Below, piece by piece: positions 1 through 5,679 of a DNA stretch of 5,679 bases. How positions within the stretch are numbered: position 1 is the first letter of the stretch; each line of letters opens with the position of its first letter. The notes under the pieces are model-generated. The model worked only from the letters and a program-made list of their open reading frames with translations. It was not told the DNA's origin and did not search any database. Made by a program: the position numbers and the translations under genes. This DNA is from Bacteroidales bacterium (GTDB lineage: Bacteria; Bacteroidota; Bacteroidia; Bacteroidales; WCHB1-69), in NCBI GenBank assembly GCA_031273515.1, contig JAISRU010000134.1, forward strand, positions 1 through 5,679, read 5' to 3'.

Positions 1-4
1 AGTT

Positions 5-19
5 TGCAACTAAGTTGCA
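5..19. promoter_or_regulatory. Perfect 7-1-7 inverted repeat, candidate Fur-family operator
   Basis: TGCAACT-A-AGTTGCA is a perfect inverted repeat with 7-bp arms around a single central base. A 7-1-7 palindrome is the known architecture of operators bound by Fur-family metalloregulators (Fur, Zur, PerR). It ends 13 bases before the putative -7 element, so it covers the -33 region, where a bound protein would compete with RNA polymerase. Inference: this is the metal- or redox-responsive control site of the efflux operon. An alternative is that TGCAAC/GTTGCA forms a 6-bp stem with a 3-base loop which, with the T8 run at 24-31, makes a weak terminator for an upstream gene. The four bases between stem and T run, and the short stem, make that less convincing. 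Confidence 0.5.
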
Positions 20-32
20 GTGGTTTTTTTTC

Positions 33-40
33 TACTTTTG
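33..40 (+). promoter_or_regulatory. Bacteroidota-type -7 promoter element
   Basis: TACTTTTG matches the Bacteroidota primary sigma-factor -7 consensus TAnnTTTG at every defined position. The -33 partner (TTTG/TTG, usually about 17-23 bases upstream) is poor. The TTG at 15-17, inside the palindrome, leaves a 15-base spacer, and the TTTG at 3-6 leaves 26. A weak -33 would fit a regulated promoter. Transcription would be expected to start near 45-50, giving a leader of about 50-55 bases before the pump gene. No other TAnnTTTG is seen before the start codon. Confidence 0.6.
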
Positions 41-51
41 CGACATGAACT

Positions 52-78
52 TTTTGGTCATTCTTCGTGATACCAAAA
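52..78 (+). repeat. Imperfect inverted repeat in the 5' leader
   Basis: TTTTGGT (52-58) and ACCAAAA (72-78) are exact reverse complements. The pairing can continue inward through CA/TG (59-60 with 68-69) if bases 70-71 are bulged, leaving the 7-base loop TTCTTCG. It lies between the predicted transcription start and the start codon at 100, so it could be a small 5'-UTR hairpin that stabilises the transcript or affects translation, or a second DNA operator. The stem is AT-rich and weak, and no known riboswitch is recognisable in so short a leader. There is no U run after it, so it is not an attenuator of the usual kind. Confidence 0.35.
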
Positions 79-99
79 CCGTAAATGATTTGAATTTTT

Positions 100-3000
100 A
101 TGTTTCAGAAAATAATTAAATTCTCGATAGAAAATAAATTAATCACAGGCGTCTTGACCGTCGCACTGTTGATATGGGGACTCTATTCCCTGACACAATT
201 GCCTTTCGACGCTACTCCTGATATTACCAATAATCAAGTGCAGATTATTACTCAAGCTCCGTCGTTGAGCGCTCAGGAAGTGGAACAGTTCATCACGACT
301 CCTCTGGAAATGTCGCTTGGAAATATTCCACGAATAATCGAACGGAGAAGCATCAGCAGAGGCGGACTGTCAGTTATCACGGTCGTTTTTGACGACGATG
401 TCGATATTTATTGGGCGCGTCAACAAATCAGTCAGCAACTCAAAGAAGCAGAAGAAATCATACCTCCGGGATTAGGCGTTATCAGTCTGGCGCCGGTAAC
501 AACGGGTCTTGGCGAAATTTATCACTATGTTATTCATCCGTCCGAAGGGTATGAAGATAAATACAGTCTGTCTGACCTGCGCGCTATTCAAGACTGGATC
601 GTAAGAAAACAATTCGCAGGAACAGAAGGTATTGCCGAAGTCAGCGGATGGGGAGGCTTTGTGAAACAATACGAAATAGCCGTCAATGCCGAAAAACTCA
701 ACGCCGCAGGCATCACCCTCGCCGAACTCTCTGCCGCAGTCGAAAACAATAATGAAAATACAGGAGGAAGCTATATCGAACAATACAGTAATCAGTATTT
801 TATTCGAGGCGTCGGACTTGTTGCCACTTTGGACGATATTGGCAAAATCCCCGTTAAAGTCATCAACGGAATGCCCGTACTTGTCAGAGATGTTGCGACG
901 GTTCGCTTCGGCAATGCAATCCGCTACGGAGCCGTAACCCGAAACGGCGAAGGTGAAGTGGTCGCAGGAATTACTCTGATGCTCAAAGGAGAGAATTTTC
1001 AACAGGTGGTCAAGAATGTCAAGGAACGGATGTTGCAAATCCAAAAAAGTCTGCCCGAAGGAGTCGTCATCGAACCTTTTATCGACAGAACCGAACTCGT
1101 TGACCGAACCATGAATACGGTCAAGAAAAACCTCCTCGAAGGAGGACTCATTGTGGTATTCATCCTTGTCTTGATGCTCGGTAATTTCAGAGCAGGATTA
1201 GTCGTTGCTTCCGTTATTCCTTTGTCGATGCTTTTCGCCGTTTCGATGATGAGGGTGTTTGGAATAAGCGGTAATCTGATGAGTCTGGGAGCTATCGACT
1301 TCGGACTGATCGTGGACGGCGCCGTAATTATTGTCGAAGCGGTCTGTCATCGACTTCACTCCAATAAACAACGATACAATACGACTTTCCTCACACAAAA
1401 ACAAATGGATCAAGAGGTGTTTGCATCGGCGTCCAAAATACGAAACAGCGCTGCTTTTGGCGAAATTATTATCTTAATCGTATATCTTCCGCTGTTTACA
1501 TTGGTGGGCATCGAAGGAAAAATGTTTAAACCCATGGCACAAACGGTCTTCTTTGCCATATTGGGAGCCTTTATTCTCTCCTTGACCTACGTGCCGATGA
1601 TCAGCGCCCTTTTCCTGAATAAAAAAACAGAACATAAACAGACAATCTCCGATAAAATTATTGTCGGATTACAGCGTGTCTACCAACCGATCCTGAAAAA
1701 GAGTCTAAACAAAAGCAAAACCATTATCCTGACCATGTTGATTTTATTAGTCGTCAGTTTAGCGTTGTTCAGTCGGATGGGCGGAGAATTTATTCCGACA
1801 TTGGAAGAAGGCGATTTTGCGGCTGAAGTCAGCATGAAACAGGGAACTTCCTTGACGCAGGTCATACAATCTTTTTCTCAGGCTGAAAGCATTATCAAAG
1901 AAAAATTTCCGGAAGTCAAGCAAGCCGTTACCCGTATCGGGAGTTCCGAAATCCCTACCGACCCCATGCCTATTGAACGTGGCGATATGATGATTTCTCT
2001 CATCCCCAAAAAAGAATGGACGTCGGCAAAAACCAAAGAAGAACTGATGGAGCAAATGGAAGAAGCTATGAGTGTTATTCCCGGACTGCGTATCGAAATG
2101 TCGCAACCCATGCAAATGCGTTTCAACGAACTGATAACAGGTATCAAACAGGACGTGGCTATCAAGATTTACGGCAACGACATGGACGTGCTTACTGCAT
2201 CTGCCGCCAAAGTCGCTTCCATTATCAGACAAGTCGATGGCGTTTCGGAACCTTTTGTCGAAAAAGTATCGGGATTACCCCAGATACAGGTGATTTACAA
2301 TCGAGATAAACTCACCCGATACGGCATATCAATCAAAGACGCCAACGGAATACTTAAAACCGCCTTTGCCGGAAGCGTGGCAGGAGTGGTCTACGAAAAC
2401 GACAGAAGATTTGACATTGTCCTGCGCTTACAGCAAGAATTACGCAATGATATTCACACGATAGGGAACCTGTATCTGCCTGTTCCTTCGGGAGGATCGA
2501 TCCCATTAAATCAGGTGGCGGAAATTAAATATCAGGAAGCTCCGGCGCAGATCAGTCACGAAGACGGAGAACGAAGAATTTATGTCGGCTTCAATGTCAA
2601 AGGCAGGGACGTCCAAAGTACCGTTGCCGAAATTCAGGATTTGTTAGAACAGAAATTGAAACTGCCCTCAGGATATTACTACACCTACGGCGGACAATTT
2701 AAGAATCTGGAAGAAGCCAAAGCACGACTTTCCATCGCTGTTCCTCTGGCGTTGCTGCTGATTTTTTTCCTGCTCTATGTTACGTTGAGAAATTTCAAAC
2801 AGTCTTTATTTGTTTTCTCTGCCATTCCGCTTGCCGCCATTGGCGGGATATGGGCTTTGTGGCTGCGGGATATGCCTTTCAGTATTTCGGCAGGAGTGGG
2901 ATTTATTGCACTGTTCGGCGTTGCGGTTTTGAACGGGATTGTCCTGATTGCCCAGTTCAATCAATTGGAAAAAAGCGGAATTACAGACATTAAAGAACGG

Positions 3001-3228
3001 ATTACGCAAGGCTCTCTAACACGACTGCGTCCTGTCCTGATGACGGCTTTGGTGGCGTCTTTGGGATTTCTGCCCATGGCATTATCTACCAGCGACGGCG
3101 CTGAAGTGCAGCGTCCATTAGCTACTGTCGTTATCGGCGGACTTATCACGGCTACCGTCCTTACGCTGTTTGTACTTCCGTCGTTGTATCAGTTATTCAC
3201 TTCAAAAAAAGAAAAACATGAATTGTAA
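100..3228 (+). CDS. czcA: CzcA/CusA-family heavy-metal efflux RND pump (HME-RND)
   Basis: A 1042-residue inner-membrane proton/metal antiporter, full length for the family (CusA 1047, CzcA 1063). The start is fixed by an in-frame TGA at 91-93; ATG 100 is the first start after it, with no Shine-Dalgarno. Predicted topology: TM1 (about 12-31), a large periplasmic porter/docking loop to 340, TM2-TM6 (about 344-505), TM7 (541-557), a second periplasmic loop to 877, and TM8-TM12 (about 878-1028). TM4 carries DFGLIVDGAVIIVE (400-413), with the proton-relay acids D400, D406 and E413 equivalent to CzcA D402, D408 and E415. The C-terminal RLRPVLMTALVASLGF and GAEVQRPLATVVIGG (1000-1014) are CzcA-like. 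By hand alignment with recalled CusA, the Cu/Ag methionines M573, M623 and M672 correspond to E576, R627 and E677, which favours divalent Zn/Co/Cd/Ni. The exact metal is inference. The gene overlaps the next by 11 bp. Confidence 0.96.
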   Translation: MFQKIIKFSIENKLITGVLTVALLIWGLYSLTQLPFDATPDITNNQVQIITQAPSLSAQEVEQFITTPLEMSLGNIPRIIERRSISRGGLSVITVVFDDDVDIYWARQQISQQLKEAEEIIPPGLGVISLAPVTTGLGEIYHYVIHPSEGYEDKYSLSDLRAIQDWIVRKQFAGTEGIAEVSGWGGFVKQYEIAVNAEKLNAAGITLAELSAAVENNNENTGGSYIEQYSNQYFIRGVGLVATLDDIGKIPVKVINGMPVLVRDVATVRFGNAIRYGAVTRNGEGEVVAGITLMLKGENFQQVVKNVKERMLQIQKSLPEGVVIEPFIDRTELVDRTMNTVKKNLLEGGLIVVFILVLMLGNFRAGLVVASVIPLSMLFAVSMMRVFGISGNLMSLGAIDFGLIVDGAVIIVEAVCHRLHSNKQRYNTTFLTQKQMDQEVFASASKIRNSAAFGEIIILIVYLPLFTLVGIEGKMFKPMAQTVFFAILGAFILSLTYVPMISALFLNKKTEHKQTISDKIIVGLQRVYQPILKKSLNKSKTIILTMLILLVVSLALFSRMGGEFIPTLEEGDFAAEVSMKQGTSLTQVIQSFSQAESIIKEKFPEVKQAVTRIGSSEIPTDPMPIERGDMMISLIPKKEWTSAKTKEELMEQMEEAMSVIPGLRIEMSQPMQMRFNELITGIKQDVAIKIYGNDMDVLTASAAKVASIIRQVDGVSEPFVEKVSGLPQIQVIYNRDKLTRYGISIKDANGILKTAFAGSVAGVVYENDRRFDIVLRLQQELRNDIHTIGNLYLPVPSGGSIPLNQVAEIKYQEAPAQISHEDGERRIYVGFNVKGRDVQSTVAEIQDLLEQKLKLPSGYYYTYGGQFKNLEEAKARLSIAVPLALLLIFFLLYVTLRNFKQSLFVFSAIPLAAIGGIWALWLRDMPFSISAGVGFIALFGVAVLNGIVLIAQFNQLEKSGITDIKERITQGSLTRLRPVLMTALVASLGFLPMALSTSDGAEVQRPLATVVIGGLITATVLTLFVLPSLYQLFTSKKEKHEL

Positions 3229-4468
3229 AATCAAAATAGCAGGATTAATTCTTCTGACCCAAGTCTTTGCTTCCTTCTCTTTTGCGCAATCTCAAAGCAG
3301 CATTCAATCGTTGGACAGCTGTATTAAGCAGGCGTTGGAAAACAATCTGATGTTGAAAGTCGGCAAAGTATCGCTTGATAAAGCCAAAGAGCTACAGGGT
3401 ACGGCATTTAATATCGACAAAACAGCTCTTTCGCTTTCTCAAGACCCGACCTCAGGAGGAAATCCTGACAACAGTATTGCGGTGAGTCAGAGTTTTGATT
3501 TTCCTTCCGTTTACGTTGCGCGGTATAAGCTCCTGAAAGCGGAAACCAATTTAGAAAGAAACGCTTTGGAACTGACTCGAAATGAATTGATCAAAGAAGT
3601 AACGGATGCGTATTATCTGCTTCTTTATTTTCGGGAATGTATGACAGTATTGTCGGAACAGGACAGTCTTTGTTCCAAGTTTCTTTTCTTGGCGACACAA
3701 CGATTGAAAACGGGATCAGCCAACAGATTGGAGCAAATCAACGCCGAACGACTTTATAACGAAAATAAACTGACGCTGTTTAATGCTCAAAAGAATTTTC
3801 AGAACGTTCAGATGAGGATGCAAACGCTGCTCAATACCGATGCATGGATCGAACCGCAGGAAAAGGATTTACCTTTACTCAAAGCGCAGTTTCAGGCAGA
3901 ACCGAATGCGTTGCAATCGCCCCTTGTGCAGATGTACGAAGCTAAATTAAAGGTGAGTGAAAGGAATGTCCGTTTGCAAAATCAGCAGTTTATTCCTTCG
4001 TTTGACTTTTCATTGCGAAATCAGTTTGTCATCAAAGGTTTTAATCCTTATCATATCGACAGATCGAAGTTCGATAAAGGGAATTTCACGGGATTTGAGG
4101 CGGGATTGCGTATTCCTTTGTTTTTCGGCGAACAACTCTCTCGCGTAAAAGCGGCAAAGAAGGAAGTCGAAATGGCAAATATAGCGCATCAGAATGTCCT
4201 GCTGAATTGGCAACAGGAATTTCATACGCTCATGAATAAATTTCACACTGCCGAAATGAAATTAGATTATTATTTGGAAACAGGGAATGCTCAAGCAGAT
4301 GAAATCACAAGAATTTCGCAATTGGCTTACGAAAAAGGAGAAATCAATTATATCGAATATACGCAAAATCTGAAGACGGCAATTGAAATCAGGCTGCAAT
4401 ATGCCGACGCCGTAAAGGAATACAATCAATTGGTTATAACAATAAATTATTTACAGGGCAAAAAATAA
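3218..4468 (+). CDS. TolC-family outer-membrane efflux channel (CzcC/CusC-like)
   Basis: A 416-residue outer-membrane channel subunit that would form a trimeric beta-barrel with a periplasmic alpha-helical tunnel docking onto the pump-adaptor complex. I chose ATG 3218 because it starts a clean Sec signal peptide: K4/K6, a hydrophobic core at 7-22, then likely cleavage after SFA (A23). An upstream in-frame TTG at 3170 adds 16 residues that spoil the signal and lie inside the pump gene. The two OEP repeats are visible. Repeat one (about 30-210) has the strand-to-helix turn QSFDFP (F93-P96). Repeat two (about 230-416) has the matching turn IPLFFG (299-304) and the typical YEKGEINYIEY (371-381) near the end. 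Long heptad-rich helices lie between. There is no lipobox, so unlike E. coli CusC it is probably not lipidated. The start lies inside the last codons of the pump gene, suggesting translational coupling. Family certain; partner assignment from context. Confidence 0.93.
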   Translation: MNCKIKIAGLILLTQVFASFSFAQSQSSIQSLDSCIKQALENNLMLKVGKVSLDKAKELQGTAFNIDKTALSLSQDPTSGGNPDNSIAVSQSFDFPSVYVARYKLLKAETNLERNALELTRNELIKEVTDAYYLLLYFRECMTVLSEQDSLCSKFLFLATQRLKTGSANRLEQINAERLYNENKLTLFNAQKNFQNVQMRMQTLLNTDAWIEPQEKDLPLLKAQFQAEPNALQSPLVQMYEAKLKVSERNVRLQNQQFIPSFDFSLRNQFVIKGFNPYHIDRSKFDKGNFTGFEAGLRIPLFFGEQLSRVKAAKKEVEMANIAHQNVLLNWQQEFHTLMNKFHTAEMKLDYYLETGNAQADEITRISQLAYEKGEINYIEYTQNLKTAIEIRLQYADAVKEYNQLVITINYLQGKK

Positions 4469-4472
4469 CAGA

Positions 4473-5651
4473 ATGAGAACAATACCTATATCGATCACAG
4501 TCATGTCCCTTTTGATGCTTGTTGGATGCGGACAAAAATCACAGACAAAAAACGACGAAGCAGCTGAACATACGCACGTCGAAGAAGAAATTTTGCTGTC
4601 GGAAGAACAGATGAAAGCGGTGAATATCCGGACAGGTCAAACAGAACAGCGGGCTTTGAGCAGCATTGTCAGGGTAAACGGAGAATTAACGCTTACTCCT
4701 CAGACGAAAGCGAGCGTAAACAGTTTAATGGGAGGGGTCATTAAGCAGATTCTTGTTTATGAGGGCGAATATGTCAAAGCGGGGCAGACGCTTGCTTTTC
4801 TTGAAAACACAGAGATAGTCGAACTGCAAAAAAGATACCTGACAAGCAGTAAAGAGTTTCTTATCGCCGGACAGGATTTGAAACGACAACAGGAACTTGC
4901 ATCTCAAGGAGCAGGTATTGAAAAGAACTTGCAACAAGCGACTTCCGTTTATGAAATCAGCAAAGCGGAGTTAGCGGGTTTGGAGAAGCAGTTGCAACAA
5001 CTTTCGCTTAATCCCGGACAGGTATCTTCCGGCAACTTGGTTACGACGATACCCATTAAAGCGCCTATATCAGGAACAATCGACAAGATACAGATCAATA
5101 TCGGCAGCTATGTAGACATCCAAAATCAGTTGATGAGTTTGAGCGATAATTCACAAATGCACTGCGACATTCACATTTTCGAGAAGGATATTCCTGTGGT
5201 AGAAGTCGGACAGGAAGTGGATATTGTTCTGACAAATCAGTCGGACATATCTCTCAAAGGAGTTATCTACGGAATCAATTCTTCGTTCGAGAACGACGCC
5301 AAAGCAATCATCGCACATGTGTCGATCAAAGACAAGCAAGGATTGAAACTGTTTCCGGGCATGTATGTAACGGCGTTGATAAACACAGGACAACAAAAAA
5401 CTGACGCCGTCCCCAACGACGCCATTATCAATCGCGAGGGGAAGAAATACATTTTCCTTCTCAAGGATCAGACAGAGAAAGAGGGCGAGAAATATTTTTG
5501 TTTCAAATCGGTCGAAGTCGTCACAGGGATAAGCGAATTGGGATATACTCAAATAAAGCCCCTCGTCCCCTTAGACAAAGATGCAGAAATAGTCGTTTCC
5601 GGCGCTTTCTATTTGTCGTCCATGTCCGGAGAAGATGACGACGAACACTGA
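4473..5651 (+). CDS. czcB: RND efflux periplasmic adaptor lipoprotein (CzcB/CusB-like, MFP/HlyD superfamily)
   Basis: A 392-residue membrane fusion protein linking pump and outer-membrane channel. The N-terminus is a lipoprotein signal with lipobox LVGC (C19), so it is likely tethered to the inner membrane. Domains in order: acidic/His linker (about 20-40, with H33 and H35), first lipoyl half (80-112, MGGVIKQILVYEGEYVKAGQ), helical hairpin (about 113-176), second lipoyl half (about 192-224, IKAPISGTIDKI), beta-barrel (about 227-303, ending in FPGMYVTALI), and membrane-proximal domain (about 310-380). The tail ends SGEDDDEH, acidic with a terminal His. The Met triad that binds Cu(I) in the CusB N-terminus is not seen; the His/acidic N- and C-termini suit divalent metal better, which is inference. 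It starts 4 bp after the channel gene, with no Shine-Dalgarno (AACAGA precedes ATG), and ends in TGA 28 bases before the window edge. Confidence 0.94.
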   Translation: MRTIPISITVMSLLMLVGCGQKSQTKNDEAAEHTHVEEEILLSEEQMKAVNIRTGQTEQRALSSIVRVNGELTLTPQTKASVNSLMGGVIKQILVYEGEYVKAGQTLAFLENTEIVELQKRYLTSSKEFLIAGQDLKRQQELASQGAGIEKNLQQATSVYEISKAELAGLEKQLQQLSLNPGQVSSGNLVTTIPIKAPISGTIDKIQINIGSYVDIQNQLMSLSDNSQMHCDIHIFEKDIPVVEVGQEVDIVLTNQSDISLKGVIYGINSSFENDAKAIIAHVSIKDKQGLKLFPGMYVTALINTGQQKTDAVPNDAIINREGKKYIFLLKDQTEKEGEKYFCFKSVEVVTGISELGYTQIKPLVPLDKDAEIVVSGAFYLSSMSGEDDDEH

Positions 5652-5656
5652 TTTAA

Positions 5657-5679
5657 TTGAAAATTGAAAATTGAAAATT
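5657..5679. repeat. TTGAAAA tandem repeat after the operon (open at window end)
   Basis: Three exact copies of the 7-mer TTGAAAA (5657-5663, 5664-5670, 5671-5677) are followed by TT, the start of a fourth copy, at the window edge. The tract starts 5 bases after the adaptor stop codon. It contains overlapping AATT palindromes but no stem-loop with a U run, so I see no terminator in the window. Similar AATTGAAAATTGAAAATT strings are, as I recall, common between genes in Bacteroidota genomes. Function unknown; the total length cannot be seen here. Confidence 0.75.

Noticed and set aside
5..31. Intrinsic terminator made of the TGCAAC/GTTGCA stem and the T8 run
   Set aside because: The stem is only 6 bp with a 3-base loop and is separated from the T run by GTGG. 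The exact 7-1-7 symmetry next to a -7 element fits an operator better, though an upstream gene ending here cannot be excluded.
85..93. ATG at 85 as an earlier pump start
   Set aside because: It is in frame but reads ATG ATT TGA and stops at once, so it cannot extend the pump; the first usable start is ATG 100.
472..1044. 190-codon open frame on the - strand inside the pump gene
   Set aside because: It lies wholly antisense to a strongly conserved CzcA coding sequence, has low-complexity, Phe/Asp/Cys-rich translation with no recognisable domain, and has no promoter or neighbouring gene in support. It is a shadow of the codon bias on the + strand.
1759..2232. 157-codon open frame on the - strand, rich in His and Phe
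   Set aside because: The His/Phe richness comes from reading the reverse complement of Met-, Glu- and Lys-rich codons of the pump. No family features are seen, and a second antisense frame overlaps it, as expected of shadows.
3170..3217. TTG start giving the TolC-like protein 16 more residues
   Set aside because: The extra residues (RRCISYSLQKKKN type) precede a complete Sec signal peptide that begins at ATG 3218, and they would lengthen the overlap with the pump gene to 59 bp.
5151..5552. 133-codon open frame on the - strand inside the adaptor gene
   Set aside because: Antisense to the conserved beta-barrel and membrane-proximal domains of the adaptor; the translation shows no signal, domain or motif.
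1..5679. Mobile element, CRISPR array, tRNA/rRNA, or defence system
   Set aside because: No transposase, terminal inverted repeats, spaced direct repeats, clover-leaf or rRNA sequence is visible. Nearly the whole window is taken by the three efflux genes.

Overview
The window holds one complete tripartite heavy-metal efflux operon of the HME-RND type, all on the + strand, flanked by about 100 bases of promoter-bearing leader and 28 bases of trailing repeat. The layout is leader (1-99), inner-membrane RND pump of the CzcA/CusA family (100-3228), TolC-family outer-membrane channel (3218-4468), lipoprotein periplasmic adaptor of the CzcB/CusB family (4473-5651), and an AT-rich 7-bp tandem repeat that runs off the end (5657-5679). 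The genes overlap by 11 bp and then sit 4 bp apart, so they are almost certainly one transcription and translation unit in the order A-C-B.

The organism is probably a member of the Bacteroidota, likely Bacteroidales. The leader has a perfect match to the Bacteroidota sigma-factor -7 element (TAnnTTTG, seen as TACTTTTG at 33-40). None of the three genes has a Shine-Dalgarno sequence; their starts are preceded by A/T-rich tracts. The proteins also read like Bacteroidota members of their families. I cannot name a genus from the sequence alone.

The three products would form a proton-driven conduit through both membranes. The pump takes metal from the periplasm (or cytoplasm) and uses the proton gradient, the adaptor collects metal and bridges the parts, and the channel spans the outer membrane. 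The three methionines that bind Cu(I)/Ag(I) in E. coli CusA are not conserved; by my hand alignment they are replaced by E576, R627 and E677. The C-terminal signature is also of CzcA type. This points to a divalent cation (Zn, Co, Cd or Ni) rather than copper or silver, although an unusual methionine cluster lies beside the substrate cleft.

Regulation is the least ordinary part. A perfect 15-bp 7-1-7 inverted repeat (5-19), the geometry of a Fur-family operator, lies just upstream of the -7 element. No regulator or sensor gene is inside the window. I see no novel defence system, mobile element, CRISPR array or RNA gene; the window is mainly a well-known type of efflux operon with a few points worth checking.
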